64,000 bases of DNA from Sphingomonas sp. GC_Shp_5 (GCF_026540855.1 NZ_JALNUP010000004.1:62001-126000), one strand, 5' to 3'. Shown: positions 43,647 to 53,137, counted from the stretch's first letter. Notes: generated by a model from the sequence alone, not told the origin. Numbers and translations: made by a program.

Positions 43647-45593
43647 ATGCGCCTCACCGCCGCCGCTGCTGTTGCCACCCTGCTCGCCACCACCGCCGCC
43701 ATCGCCGGCCCGGCGGCGCCGATCCCGCCGCTCCATCAATATGGCGGGCTGATGATCTCGCCGCGGGGCGACCGGCTGGCGGCGATCGAGTCGAGCGGCG
43801 GCCGCGGCGGCCATGCCGCGATCACCCTGCGCTCGGCCACCGACGGCCATGTCCTGCGCACCCTCGACCCCTGCACCGCCTGTTCCTATGCCGGCCTCGC
43901 CTTCGCCCCCAATGGCGACCTCGTCTTCCTCAGCCGCGATCGCACCGCCGGCACCGTCTCGCTCCAATTGGCCACCGACAAGGCAATCCGCACCCTCGCC
44001 ACCATCCCCGGCATTGCCCAGACCCCCCGGGTCTCGCCGGACGGCCGCCGCGTCGCCCTGCTCGTCACCCTCGGCGCCGCCAAGGAGAGCGGCGCCACCC
44101 AGGCCGGCGCCCGGCAAGTCGGCGAGATCGGCGAGAAGAGCGACGAGCAGCGGCTGGCGGTGTTCGACATCGCCGCCACCGTTCCGGCGGCGGCGGTCAC
44201 CCCGGTCTCCCCGGCCGGCCGCTATGTCTATGAATATGACTGGACGCCCGACAGCCGGGGCTTCGTGGCGACCACGGCACTCGGCAACGGCGACAACAAT
44301 TGGTGGGTCGCCACCCTCGACGCCATCGACGCCGCCACCGGCGCCGTCCGCCCCATCGCCAAGCCCGCCACCCAGCTCAACCAGCCCCGGGTGTCGCCCG
44401 ACGGCAAGACGGTGGCCTATATCGGCGGGTTGATGAGCGATTTCGGCTCGGTCGGCGGCGACGTCTTCACCGTCCCCTTCGCCGGCGGCAAGCCCCGCAA
44501 CCTCACCGCCGGCGCCAAGTCGACGGTGACCACCATCGCCTGGACGCAAGGCGGCCTGCGTACCGTCAGCCTCGCCGGCGACGCGGTCGAGCTCGCCTCG
44601 CTGACCCCCGGCGCCGCCCCGGTCGTCGGGTTCAGCCGCCCGGTCAGCACCGCCGCCGGCGACGGCCGTGCCGTCTTCTCGGCCGACGGCAGGGTGGCGG
44701 CCGCCGTCGTTCAGGATTTCGAGCATGCCCCGGCGATTTACACCGGCCCGCTCGCCGCGATTCGCCAGTTGACCCATGACAATGACGCCGCCGGCTCGCT
44801 CGTCGCCGCCCGCAGCATCAGCTGGAGCAGCGAGGGCCACAGCGTCCAGGGCTGGCTGCTGGCGCCTCGCCAACCCGCGACGGCGTCGGCCGGGGCGAAG
44901 GCGCCGATGATCGTCAGCGTCCACGGCGGCCCCGCCGCCGCCTCGACCCCCTCCTATGTCACCGCCGGCAGCTCGACTGCGGCGATGCTCGAGGGCGGCT
45001 ATTATCTGTTCCTGCCCAATCCGCGGGGCAGCTATGGCCAGGGCGAGGCGTTCACCGCCGCCAACCGCCGCGACTTCGGCGGCGGCGACCTCCGCGACAT
45101 CCTCGCTGGCGTCGATGCCGCCGAGCGCGTCGCTCCGATCGACGATGCCCGACTCGGCCTTGCCGGCTGCAGCTACGGCGGCTTCATGGCGATGTGGGCA
45201 AACACCCAGACCAACCGCTTCAAGGCGATCGTCGCCGGGGCGGGACTGTCGAACTGGGTGAGCTATTACGGCACCAACGGCATCGACCAGTGGATGCTGC
45301 CTTATTTCGGCAAATCGATGTACGACGACATGAAAGCCTATGAAGATGCCTCGGCCATCTACCAGGCCGGCAAGGCGAAGACGCCAACCTTCATCTACGT
45401 CGGCGAACGCGACATCGAGGTGCCGCCGACCCAGTCGATCGAATGGTGGCATGCCCTCAAGGACCGCGGCGTCCCTGTCAGTCTGGTGATCTACCCCGAT
45501 GCCGGCCACTGCGTGACCGCTCCTGACCAGGCCGCCGACGTCCGCAAACGCTCGCTCGCCTGGTTCGACACCTATGTGAAGAATGCAAAATAG
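43647..45593 (+). CDS. S9 family serine peptidase (prolyl oligopeptidase type), exported
   Basis: A 648-residue periplasmic or secreted peptidase. Signal peptide: MRLTAAAAVATLLATTAAIA. An N-terminal beta-propeller (residues 30-390, with repeated DG and WSPDG-like blades such as TPRVSPDGRRVAL and NQPRVSPDGKTVAY) caps a C-terminal alpha/beta hydrolase domain. The nucleophile is Ser509 in AGCSYGGFMAM (GxSxGG), with Asp and His expected in VGERDIEV and YPDAGHCV. These enzymes cleave short peptides or dipeptides after preferred residues. The start at 43647 has CGGAG upstream. It ends only 6 bp from the convergent SleB-type gene. Confidence 0.9.
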   Translation: MRLTAAAAVATLLATTAAIAGPAAPIPPLHQYGGLMISPRGDRLAAIESSGGRGGHAAITLRSATDGHVLRTLDPCTACSYAGLAFAPNGDLVFLSRDRTAGTVSLQLATDKAIRTLATIPGIAQTPRVSPDGRRVALLVTLGAAKESGATQAGARQVGEIGEKSDEQRLAVFDIAATVPAAAVTPVSPAGRYVYEYDWTPDSRGFVATTALGNGDNNWWVATLDAIDAATGAVRPIAKPATQLNQPRVSPDGKTVAYIGGLMSDFGSVGGDVFTVPFAGGKPRNLTAGAKSTVTTIAWTQGGLRTVSLAGDAVELASLTPGAAPVVGFSRPVSTAAGDGRAVFSADGRVAAAVVQDFEHAPAIYTGPLAAIRQLTHDNDAAGSLVAARSISWSSEGHSVQGWLLAPRQPATASAGAKAPMIVSVHGGPAAASTPSYVTAGSSTAAMLEGGYYLFLPNPRGSYGQGEAFTAANRRDFGGGDLRDILAGVDAAERVAPIDDARLGLAGCSYGGFMAMWANTQTNRFKAIVAGAGLSNWVSYYGTNGIDQWMLPYFGKSMYDDMKAYEDASAIYQAGKAKTPTFIYVGERDIEVPPTQSIEWWHALKDRGVPVSLVIYPDAGHCVTAPDQAADVRKRSLAWFDTYVKNAK

Positions 45594-45599
45594 GGCGGG

Positions 45600-46643
45600 T
45601 TAGAACAGCGGCTTGCCCGAATCCTTCCACCGGTCGAGCACCTGCGCGGCCGGTGGAAGATGGTCGTCGGCTGCGACAGGCACTGGCGCCGCGGCCATTG
45701 ATTTGGCATCGGCCAACGGCATCGCCGCCAGCGGCGCGGTTGCCGCAATGATCGTGGCGGTCGGTGCTGTCGGCAGATGCGGCCCTGGCATCGGCTCGCC
45801 ACCCCGGTACACCTGACGGAACGCTGCCGCGGTACCCCAATAGCCCTTCCAGCGATGGAAGAAATGGGCGCCCACCACGTCGGTCATCACCATACTGCGG
45901 TTCCACGCCGGCGTCACAGCATAGGTGTGGTAATGCGTCGCCAATCCCACCGGGGCGTAGACATAACCGGCGAGCGCCATCCCGGCAGCCCGCCCGGCCC
46001 GCAACCAAGCTGCCCTCGCTGGGATCCTGGCCAACGCGCCGTCGCAAGCGAAGCTAAACTGGCAGCCGGCGTGCTCGGACCCCTGATAAACCACCCCGCA
46101 CACCGTCGCCGGAAACGCGGGGAGGCGAACCCGGTTGAGGATCACTTGTGCCACTGCGGACTGGCCCGCATCCGGTTCGGACGCGGCCTCATAGTAGATC
46201 GCCGCAGTCAGGCATTCGAGCGCGCGGGCTTGATCGACATAGCTTGCCGACCGCATCGAGAATGGAGCCGCCGGCACCACGCCACTGTCTCCCATCCCCG
46301 TGGCGGCAGCCGCCTCTGCACCAGCTGGCAGAGTCGGCAGAGCAATCGTCCCTGTGACTCCTGCCGCGGGCGCGGCCGTCTCGGCCACCGGCTGGGCGTT
46401 GCCGATCGGGGTGCCGCCGGTGGGATTAGCAGTGGTCTCGTCGCTAGCGGCGGTCGAGGAGCGCGAGCCCTGGTGCTCGATCACTGCTCGACAGGCGGCT
46501 TGGGCCGACAACAACGCAAGCAGCAGCAGTCCGGTGCCGGCGAGCATCAGCCAGACCCGCATCATTGTCCGGAACGTCTGCTGCCGTACCCTCAAGCCTG
46601 CCTCCGCGGCTGCCCCGTGCAGCGCGGCCGCGGCGTAGCGCAT
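45600..46643 (-). CDS. SleB-type cell wall hydrolase
   Basis: A 347-residue membrane-anchored peptidoglycan hydrolase. It has one N-terminal transmembrane helix (VWLMLAGTGLLLLALLSAQA) preceded by about 30 residues, then a low-complexity linker to residue 130, and the Hydrolase_2 (SleB) domain: ECLTAAIYYEAASEPDAGQS with the catalytic Glu region, AQVILNRVRLPAFPATVCGV, YQGSEHAGCQFSFACDG. In related alphaproteobacteria this domain acts as a lytic transglycosylase or amidase in cell-wall remodelling. It is convergent with the S9 peptidase. The ATG at 46643 gives a cytoplasmic tail, which is acceptable for this family. Confidence 0.88.
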   Translation of the reverse strand: MRYAAAALHGAAAEAGLRVRQQTFRTMMRVWLMLAGTGLLLLALLSAQAACRAVIEHQGSRSSTAASDETTANPTGGTPIGNAQPVAETAAPAAGVTGTIALPTLPAGAEAAAATGMGDSGVVPAAPFSMRSASYVDQARALECLTAAIYYEAASEPDAGQSAVAQVILNRVRLPAFPATVCGVVYQGSEHAGCQFSFACDGALARIPARAAWLRAGRAAGMALAGYVYAPVGLATHYHTYAVTPAWNRSMVMTDVVGAHFFHRWKGYWGTAAAFRQVYRGGEPMPGPHLPTAPTATIIAATAPLAAMPLADAKSMAAAPVPVAADDHLPPAAQVLDRWKDSGKPLF

Positions 46644-46714
46644 AATGGCGGCATCGTCCGCCCCGGATTCCGCTGCGTCCCGGGCTGGGACGCAGCGGAT
46701 CGGCGGTAAGACTT

Positions 46715-49555
46715 TTACTTCAACGTCGCGCTGTCGAGCTTGAGCTCGGCCTCCGTCAGCGTTTCGACTTGCGGATAGGACCGACGCAGCGGATCAATGA
46801 ACTGCTTGGCGTCGCCGACCACGACGATGCTCGCCGCCTTGGGATCGAGGAAGGCGGCGGAGGCGGCCTGCACCGCTGCCGGGGTGACCGCTTCCACCTT
46901 GGCGGTGAACTGCTGCAATTCGCCGAGTGGGACGTCGTTCTGGACGTAGGCGCCGATGATGCCGGCGATGCCGCCGGTGGTCTCGATCGTCCGCCCAAAG
47001 TTGCCGACCAGCACCGCCTTGCGGGTGCTGAGCTCGTTGGCCGACACCGGCGCCTGCCCCATCTTGGCCATTTCCGCCGTCATCAGCGTCGCGACGTCGG
47101 CCGCCGTCTGGTTCTTGGTTTGGGTCCGCGCGGCGATGGTGCCCTGGACCCGACCGGCGTCAAACCCGCTGCCGGCGCCATAAGCCAGCCCGCGCTTGAT
47201 CCGCACTTCCTGGTTGAGCCGCGACGAGAAGCCGCCGCCGAGCACGGTGTTGGCGACCCCGAGCGGGTAATAACGGGGATCCGAGCGGGCGATCGCCGGA
47301 CGCTCGACGACGACGCCGGCCTGCCCAGCGCCGGGCATGTCGATGACGATAACGCGCGGTGCTGGATAGGCGGCCGGTGCGGTGGCGGCGGCGGGGGCGC
47401 TGCCAGCGGCTCGCCAACCGCCGAGCTGGCGCTCGGCAAGCGCCTCGGCCTGGGCCGGGGTGACATCGCCGACCATGATCAGGGCGCTTCGCTCGGGACG
47501 GAAGGTGCGGGCGTAGGCGGCGGTTACGTCGGCGCGGGTGATCGCCTTGAGCGAAGCCGGGGTGCCGCCCTCGGGCGCGCCGAAGGAGGAGGCACCGAAG
47601 GTTGAGCGGTCGGCCACCAGAGCCGCCAATTGCGACGGGTTCTTGAGCGAGACGGTGACGGCGTCGATCCGCTGGGCCCGGGCACGCTCCAGTTCTGCTG
47701 GAGCGAACACTGGATGGGTGGCGACATCGGCGAGGATCGCCATTGCCGGGGCAAGCTGATCGGACTTGACGGTGACGTTCACCGAGCCGCCGTCGGTGGC
47801 GATGTCGCTGTCGATCGAGGCGCCGAGGCTCTCGATCTGGCGGGCGATGTCGGTCGCCGAGCGGGTCGTCGTGCCCTTGGTGAGCAGCTCGGCAGTGAGG
47901 TTGCCGACCCCGGCCCGGTTTGCCGGGTCGAGCGCCGATCCGCCGGTGGAGACCAGATAGGCGGTGACGATGGGCAGGTCATGCCGCTCGACGGTGATGA
48001 CCCGCAGGCCGTTGGCGAGACGGGTTTCCACCGGTTGCGGCAGGCTCGCGGCGACGGGTGCAGCCGGCGCCGGCGGGGCGATCCGCTGGCTGTCGGGTGC
48101 CGGGGTGACGATTGGGATGTCGGCGGGCGGCGTCAGCGCCGCGGTTTGGACGCTGGCTGCGACCTGGATGACGTCACCGGCGACGCCGGCGGGCTTGGCG
48201 GTGTCGGGCAGGTAGCGAATCGTCGCCGACTGGTTGTCGCCGAGATACTGGCGGGCAACGCGCTGGACATCGGCGGCGGTGACCCGGGCGATCGCGGCGA
48301 GCTGGCGGTCATTGTCGCGGGGGTCGCCGTCGATGATCACCGAGGAGGCGAGCACCCGAGCCTTGCCCTCGGCGGTCTCACGCTGCTTGATCGCGGCGGT
48401 AAGGATCTCGTTTTTGGCTTCGGCGAGTTCCGCCGCGCTCACCGGAGCGTCGCGGAAGCGACCGATTTCGCGCTTCAACGCCGCCTCGCCCTGGTCGACG
48501 GTCTTGCCGCCGGCGAGGATGGCATAGGCGATCAGATTGCCGGTGCCCTGCTTGCTGTCGAGGAACGACGACGCATCCTGGGCAAGCTGATCGCGATAGA
48601 CGAGGCTTTCGTAGAGCCGCGAGCTTTCGCCGGTGGAGAGGATCCCCTGGAGCACCGTCAACGCCGGGATGTCGGCGGCGCGGTCGGCGGGGATGTGCCA
48701 GCTGATCAGCACCGCGGGCAGCGGCGTGTTGGGTTCGTAGACGGTGTAGCTGACCGCCTTGGTGCGGTCCGGCTCGGTGACGGTGACGCGGGGGATGACG
48801 GCGGCCGGCTTCTTGATGCCGGCGAAATACTGGTCGATCCAGGCATTCAGCTGCTGCTCGTCGAAATTGCCGGAGACGACCAGGATGGCGTTGTCCGGCC
48901 GGTAATAGGTCGCATGGAAGGCGCGGACGTCGTCGATCGATGCGGCTTCGAGATTTTCGATGCTGCCGATCGTCGAGCGGGCATAGGGATGGGTCGTGTA
49001 GGCGGCGGCCGACGAATAGGTGGAGAACAGCTTGCCATAGGGGCGGGCGAGCGTGCTCTGGCGCAGTTCCTCCTTCACCACGTCGCGCTCCGAGCCGAAG
49101 CTGGTGGGCTCGACCACCAGGCTCGCCATCCGGTCTGCCTCGGCGAACAGCAGCCGCTGCAGGTGGTTGGCGGGGATCACCTCAAAATAGTTGGTGTAAT
49201 CGTCGTTGGTGGAGGCGTTGTTATAGCCGCCGACATCCTCGGTGAGCCGATCCATCTGCTCGGAGACGAGATTGCGCGTCGCCTTGAACATCAGGTGCTC
49301 GAACATGTGGGCGAAGCCCGAGCGGCCCTTGGGATCGTCCTTCGAGCCGACGTCGTACCAGACCTGTACCGCCACGTTGGGTGTCGAGGTGTCGCGCAGC
49401 GCATAGACGCGCAGGCCGTTGGCGAGCGTGCGCTCGGTGAATGCCAGCGGCTTGACCGCCGCCGCCGTCGTCGTCCTCGCGGGCGCGGTTTGCGCGGCAG
49501 CGGCGATCGGGAGCAGCGCTGCACCCAGCAGCAGGGCGGCACGAACTAGGCGCAT
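46715..49555 (-). CDS. M16 family zinc metallopeptidase (insulinase-like), exported
   Basis: A 946-residue periplasmic peptidase made of two M16 halves. Signal peptide: MRLVRAALLLGAALLPIAAA. The N-terminal half has an intact inverted zinc motif H83-M-F-E86-H87 (GFAHMFEHLMF), with the third ligand expected in the downstream E-x6-E region. The second half (from about residue 515, RLANGLRVITVERHDLPIVT) has the same fold but no HxxEH, so it should be the inactive half that closes the cage. The start at 49555 has GGAGA upstream and is preferred over one 39 nt earlier. It degrades peptides that fit inside the clamshell chamber. Confidence 0.92.
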   Translation of the reverse strand: MRLVRAALLLGAALLPIAAAAQTAPARTTTAAAVKPLAFTERTLANGLRVYALRDTSTPNVAVQVWYDVGSKDDPKGRSGFAHMFEHLMFKATRNLVSEQMDRLTEDVGGYNNASTNDDYTNYFEVIPANHLQRLLFAEADRMASLVVEPTSFGSERDVVKEELRQSTLARPYGKLFSTYSSAAAYTTHPYARSTIGSIENLEAASIDDVRAFHATYYRPDNAILVVSGNFDEQQLNAWIDQYFAGIKKPAAVIPRVTVTEPDRTKAVSYTVYEPNTPLPAVLISWHIPADRAADIPALTVLQGILSTGESSRLYESLVYRDQLAQDASSFLDSKQGTGNLIAYAILAGGKTVDQGEAALKREIGRFRDAPVSAAELAEAKNEILTAAIKQRETAEGKARVLASSVIIDGDPRDNDRQLAAIARVTAADVQRVARQYLGDNQSATIRYLPDTAKPAGVAGDVIQVAASVQTAALTPPADIPIVTPAPDSQRIAPPAPAAPVAASLPQPVETRLANGLRVITVERHDLPIVTAYLVSTGGSALDPANRAGVGNLTAELLTKGTTTRSATDIARQIESLGASIDSDIATDGGSVNVTVKSDQLAPAMAILADVATHPVFAPAELERARAQRIDAVTVSLKNPSQLAALVADRSTFGASSFGAPEGGTPASLKAITRADVTAAYARTFRPERSALIMVGDVTPAQAEALAERQLGGWRAAGSAPAAATAPAAYPAPRVIVIDMPGAGQAGVVVERPAIARSDPRYYPLGVANTVLGGGFSSRLNQEVRIKRGLAYGAGSGFDAGRVQGTIAARTQTKNQTAADVATLMTAEMAKMGQAPVSANELSTRKAVLVGNFGRTIETTGGIAGIIGAYVQNDVPLGELQQFTAKVEAVTPAAVQAASAAFLDPKAASIVVVGDAKQFIDPLRRSYPQVETLTEAELKLDSATLK

Positions 49556-49647
49556 GGGGGTCTCCGGTCGGGCAGGATGGAGCCTGGCGTTCAACCGGAG
49601 CGGGAGCGGGGTGTCAATCGGCCGCGATCATCGCGCGGCCGATTCGC

Positions 49648-49839
49648 TCAATCGTTCTTCTTGCCCGAATTGGCGAACAGCACCGCGGCGGCGACCGCGG
49701 CTGAGCCGATCCCGACACCGATGATCCGCATCGGCCAGCGGCTCTTGCTCGCCGGATCGGCGGTACCGGCCGCGGCATGGTCGCGCGCGTGCTTGGCCGC
49801 GGCGGCTGCTTCCAGGATCTCGTTGGGTTGATCGGCCAT
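49648..49839 (-). CDS. Small membrane protein of unknown function
   Basis: A 63-residue protein with a charged, helical N-terminal half (ILEAAAAAKHARDHAAAGTA) and one C-terminal transmembrane helix (RIIGVGIGSAAVAAAVLFAN) ending in SGKKND. GGGAGAG lies before the ATG, which begins 1 nt after the tgt stop, so it is co-transcribed with tgt and translationally coupled. Short tail-anchored proteins next to tgt are known in sphingomonads by my recollection, but the role is unknown. Confidence 0.75.
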   Translation of the reverse strand: MADQPNEILEAAAAAKHARDHAAAGTADPASKSRWPMRIIGVGIGSAAVAAAVLFANSGKKND

Positions 49840-49840
49840 G

Positions 49841-50977
49841 TTACTCTCCCTGTCCTCCGCCATAACGCGCGCGGAAGTCACTGGCGAAGGTGGTTAATTG
49901 CGCCGCTGCAATGGCCTCCCTGAGGTCCGCCATCAAGGCCTCGTAGAAGCAAATATTATGCTCGGTCATCAGCATTGCACCGAGAATCTCGCCGGCGCGG
50001 ACGAGATGATGGATGTAGGCGCGGCTCCAGGTGGCGCAGACCGGGCAGCCGCAGGCGGGGTCGAGCGGACCGGTATCCTCGCCGAACTTGGCGTTGCGCA
50101 GGTTGATCGGACCGGTGCGGGTGAACGCCTGGCCGGTGCGGCCCGAGCGCGTCGGCATGACGCAGTCGAACATGTCGATGCCACGCTCGACCGCGCCGAC
50201 GATGTCGGTGGGCTTGCCGACCCCCATCAGATAGCGCGGCTTGTCCGCGGGGAGCTGCCCAGGCGCGAAATCGAGGCAGCCGAACATCGCCTCCTGGCCC
50301 TCGCCGACCGCCAATCCGCCAACCGCATAGCCATCAAAGCCGATGTCGATCAGCGCATCGGCCGACGCCTTGCGCAGGCCTTCGTTGAGCGCGCCCTGCT
50401 GGATGCCGAAGATCGCATTCTCGGCGCCATGTGCGCCCCCGGCATCGAACGCGGCGCGGCTGCGCCTGGCCCAGCGCATCGAGCGCTCCATGGCGGCGGC
50501 CTGCACCTCGGGCGTCGAGGTGGTGGGCACCAGCTCGTCGAACGCCATGACGATGTTGGAGCCCAACAGCCGCTGGATCTCGATCGAGCGTTCGGGGCTG
50601 AGCAGGTGCCGGGTGCCGTCAAGGTGCGACTTGAACGACACGCCCTCTTCCGACCGTTTGGTCAGATCGGCGAGACTCATTACCTGATAGCCGCCGGAAT
50701 CGGTAAGGATCGGCTTCGACCAGCCCATGAAGCCGTGCAGCCCGCCGAGGCGCGCCACCCGCTCGGCGCCGGGGCGGAGCATGAGGTGATAGGTGTTGCC
50801 GAGGATGATATCGGCGCCGCTGGCGGCGACATCCGCCGGCTTCATCGCCTTGACGGTGGCGGCGGTGCCGACCGGCATGAACGCAGGCGTGCGGATGGTG
50901 CCGCGGTGCATCTCAATCGTGCCGGTGCGCGCACGCCCGTCGGTGGCGGCGATGGTGAAGGCGAAACGCGAGGTCAT
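49841..50977 (-). CDS. tgt: tRNA-guanine transglycosylase
   Basis: A 378-residue TIM-barrel enzyme that exchanges guanine-34 of Asp, Asn, His and Tyr tRNAs for the queuosine precursor preQ1. Family motifs: [44 protein letters not shown] with the catalytic Asp, [13 protein letters not shown] with the second catalytic Asp region ([15 protein letters not shown]), and the zinc ligands ACGCPVC with a downstream His (YIHHL). Length is typical. The start at 50977 gives the usual N-terminus. Other queuosine genes are not in the window. A small membrane protein gene is coupled downstream. Confidence 0.96.
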   Translation of the reverse strand: MTSRFAFTIAATDGRARTGTIEMHRGTIRTPAFMPVGTAATVKAMKPADVAASGADIILGNTYHLMLRPGAERVARLGGLHGFMGWSKPILTDSGGYQVMSLADLTKRSEEGVSFKSHLDGTRHLLSPERSIEIQRLLGSNIVMAFDELVPTTSTPEVQAAAMERSMRWARRSRAAFDAGGAHGAENAIFGIQQGALNEGLRKASADALIDIGFDGYAVGGLAVGEGQEAMFGCLDFAPGQLPADKPRYLMGVGKPTDIVGAVERGIDMFDCVMPTRSGRTGQAFTRTGPINLRNAKFGEDTGPLDPACGCPVCATWSRAYIHHLVRAGEILGAMLMTEHNICFYEALMADLREAIAAAQLTTFASDFRARYGGGQGE

Positions 50978-51110
50978 GGCGGCGGCTTCTGGCGGAGCGG
51001 AGCGATGGTGTCGAGCCGCGGCGTGGTGAGTCGGCGCCTCGCCGGCGTGGGTCGAGTACCGTAATTATGCGGTGGTTTTGGCGACAAGTTGAGAAAGTTG
51101 TCAGTCACGG

Positions 51111-51138
51111 ACGAACCGGTTGCGGACAATCGGTTCGT
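51111..51138. promoter_or_regulatory. Inverted repeat upstream of tgt
   Basis: ACGAACCG (51111-51118) and CGGTTCGT (51131-51138) are perfect inverse arms with a 12-nt spacer. Could be an operator or RNA hairpin. No known binding protein is assigned. Confidence 0.4.
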
Positions 51139-51295
51139 ATCGTTTGACGATGGCAAAGAGCGGCAGCGTGTTGCGGCGAAAGCGTAGCAATAATGCGCGG
51201 CTGTAGGACAGCGGTTGTTCGGCGTAAGTCCAACAACGCCGTTACTCCGGCGCAGGATGGTCGCGTGCGGCGTCTGTGCTGCGCTTGCGGGTCAA

Positions 51296-51320
51296 GATCC
51301 CAGCTTTCGCTGGGAAGACG
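51296..51320. repeat. Single palindromic repeat unit, family A
   Basis: GATCCCAGCTTTCGCTGGGA then AGACG, a lone mirrored unit without its partner, and with one changed base in the TGACG tail. Confidence 0.75.
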
Positions 51321-51370
51321 GGAATTTGGCTGACCGATCGTTGCGGGCGTGGTCGGCGACGACTTTTGGC

Positions 51371-51847
51371 CTAGCGCTTCTTCTTGCGGCTCGGCCGGTC
51401 GGCGGCGTTGGTCATGGCGCGGATGGTGAGCAGTTCCTTGCGGGTGACATAGCCGTCGTGGTCGCGATCGAGCCGGTCGAAGGTGTGGGCGAGGTTCGCC
51501 TGCAGCTCGGCGAGGGTGATGCGGTTGTCGCCATCGGCGTCGATCTCGAACGGGCTCGGCAGCGCGTTGCGATCCCCAAGCCAGCGCTCGGCCCAATCGG
51601 CGAAGGCGATATAGCCGATCGCGCCGGCATGCGCGGTGTCGATCGCGGCGAAGCTGCGCCGCACCCCGGCCTCGAGCTCGGCGCGGCTGGTGCGGCCATC
51701 GCCATCGGCATCGAAGGTGGCGATCGCCATCGCGATCGGCTCCACCACCATGGTCGCCGGCGGCTGACCGGGGCCGGCGGGTGGCAGACCGGGCGGACCC
51801 GCGGCCTGGCTGGGCGAGGCGGCTTGGAGCAGCAGGGCAAGCAGCAT
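51371..51847 (-). CDS. EF-hand domain protein, exported
   Basis: A 158-residue calcium-binding protein. The N-terminus MLLALLLQAASPSQAAG is a short signal peptide. Canonical EF-hand loops: DADGDGRTSRAEL, DADGDNRITLAEL and DRDHDGYVTRKEL, each with Asp/Asn at loop positions 1, 3 and 5 and Glu at 12. A fourth, weak loop lies between the first and second (DTAHAGAIGYIAF), lacking most ligands. A basic tail SRKKKR ends it. The start at 51847 is chosen because upstream in-frame sequence is not protein-like. It is divergent from the SDR gene. Role unknown, perhaps periplasmic calcium buffering or sensing. Confidence 0.82.
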   Translation of the reverse strand: MLLALLLQAASPSQAAGPPGLPPAGPGQPPATMVVEPIAMAIATFDADGDGRTSRAELEAGVRRSFAAIDTAHAGAIGYIAFADWAERWLGDRNALPSPFEIDADGDNRITLAELQANLAHTFDRLDRDHDGYVTRKELLTIRAMTNAADRPSRKKKR

Positions 51848-52004
51848 GGAAACCTCGATGTTCGGCGACGCTACCCTAGTGCGGGCAAGCGACCGGCCGT
51901 GCAAGCGCAGCGTCGCGGCACGGCGTCGGCGGCATTTGCGATGCAACATGCGCGGCGCTGCCGGGTTGGGAGACGCTGAACCTGCGGATAATCGGAGCCT
52001 CTTC

Positions 52005-52784
52005 ATGCAGATCGACCTCAGCAACCGTGTCGCGCTCGTCACCGGCGGTGACTCGGGCATCGGCGCCGCCTGCGCACGGGCGCTCGCCGAAGCCGGCGCG
52101 GATGTCGCCATCATCTATCATTCCGACGAGGAGGGCGCGCAGCAGACCGCGCGGGCGATCCGCGCCGGTGGCCGCAACGTCGAGGTGATCCAGGGCGATG
52201 TCGGCCGCGAGGAGGATGTCGAGCGCGCGTTCGACACCACCGTCGCGGCGCTCGGCGCGCCGACCATCCTGGTCAATTCCGCCGGGCTCAACATGAGCGA
52301 CACGCCAGTGGCGGAGATGGACCTTGCGCAATGGGAGCGCGTGCTGCGCACCGATCTCACCGGCGTGTTCCTCGCCGCGCGGCGCTTCATCCGCCAGCTC
52401 GACGGGCAGGATACACCCGCGGCGATCATCAACATCAGCTCGATCCATGAATCGGTGATGCGCGCCGGGGGCGCCGATTATGCCGCGGCCAAGGGCGGCG
52501 TGCGCAACCTCACCCAGACGCTCGCGCTCGAGGTCGCGGCGCGGCGGATCACCGTCAACAGCATCGCGCCGGGCATGATCCTGACGCCGATGAACCAGGA
52601 GGCGATGGACGACGAGGGCAAGCGCCAGGAGGCGGAAAGCCACATCCCCGCGAGGCGCGCCGGGCAGCCGGAGGAGATCGGGCGGATTGCGGTGTTCCTC
52701 GCCGCGGCGGAATCGGGGTATATTACGGGCACGACGGTGACGGCGGATGGCGCGCTGTCGTTGCAGCTCGGGCAGGGGGCGTAA
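52005..52784 (+). CDS. Short-chain dehydrogenase/reductase, glucose 1-dehydrogenase-like
   Basis: A 259-residue classical SDR. The NAD(P) motif is TGGDSGIGAACARAL (TGxxxGIG), followed by NSAG and the catalytic triad Ser (INISSIHES) and Tyr-x3-Lys in YAAAKGGVRN. PGMILTPMN and the C-terminal GYITGTTVTADGALSL are family typical. HSDEEG after the second strand suggests some NADP preference, but this is not certain. CGGAG lies 8 nt before the ATG at 52005. The 3' end has been duplicated downstream together with a repeat pair (see 52711-53085). Substrate unknown; many relatives reduce sugars or 3-oxoacyl groups. Confidence 0.9.
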   Translation: MQIDLSNRVALVTGGDSGIGAACARALAEAGADVAIIYHSDEEGAQQTARAIRAGGRNVEVIQGDVGREEDVERAFDTTVAALGAPTILVNSAGLNMSDTPVAEMDLAQWERVLRTDLTGVFLAARRFIRQLDGQDTPAAIINISSIHESVMRAGGADYAAAKGGVRNLTQTLALEVAARRITVNSIAPGMILTPMNQEAMDDEGKRQEAESHIPARRAGQPEEIGRIAVFLAAAESGYITGTTVTADGALSLQLGQGA

Positions 52785-52807
52785 GGGGCTGAGGGGCGCT
52801 GCCGATG

Positions 52808-52890
52808 TCGTCATATCCCGGGACGCCGGGATCTTTCGCGGCTCCCCTCCCGCCCTGCGGCTGGAGATCCCAGCTTTCGCTGGGATGACG
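52808..52890. repeat. Palindromic repeat pair, family A
   Basis: Left unit degenerate (CGTCATATCCCGGGACGCCG), right unit intact (GATCCCAGCTTTCGCTGGGA then TGACG). First of the two pairs in the duplicated region. Confidence 0.85.
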
Positions 52891-53000
52891 GAGTTGGTGG
52901 CGGGATCGGGGTATATCACGGGCACGACGGATTAGGCGGATGGTGCGCTGTCTTTGCAGTTGGGGCAGGGGGCTTGAAGGCTGGGGGCCGCTGCCAAAAT

Positions 53001-53083
53001 CGTCATCCCAGCGGAAGCTGGGATCTTGCGCGGCTCCTGTCCCGCGCCTGCGGCTTGAGATCCCAGCTTTCGCTGGGATGACG
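53001..53083. repeat. Palindromic repeat pair, family A
   Basis: Left CGTCATCCCAGCGGAAGCTG and right GATCCCAGCTTTCGCTGGGA then TGACG, the better preserved copy of the duplicated region. Confidence 0.9.
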
Positions 53084-53137
53084 AAGGCCGCGGGTGATGA
53101 GGGTGGCTTGGCGCTTTCGCGCCGCGGCCCGGAAACG

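Larger units (their letters stand above)
50978..51370. other. Intergenic region, 393 bp, between tgt and the EF-hand gene
   Basis: Contains the tgt promoter region: a minus-strand TTGTCG followed by an AT-rich TAATTA near 51060. It also has the dyad at 51111-51138, a smaller ATCGT-TTG-ACGAT dyad at 51139-51151, and one unpaired family A repeat unit at 51296-51320. No gene seen. Confidence 0.55.
52711..53085. repeat. Tandem duplication of the SDR 3' end and its repeat pair
   Basis: About 180 bp from ATCGGGGTAT (52712) recurs from 52905, an offset of 193 bp. Both units contain the last SDR codons (GYITGTT...), the stop, a GGGGGC-rich linker and a family A repeat pair. The second unit has diverged, with a TAG stop replacing coding sequence after ITGTTD. 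It shows a recent slip or unequal crossover followed by decay. Confidence 0.8.
52785..53137. other. Intergenic region, 353 bp, made of the duplicated SDR end
   Basis: Almost the whole gap between the SDR and the convergent M20 peptidase is explained by the two duplicated units and their repeats. No additional gene is seen. Confidence 0.75.
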
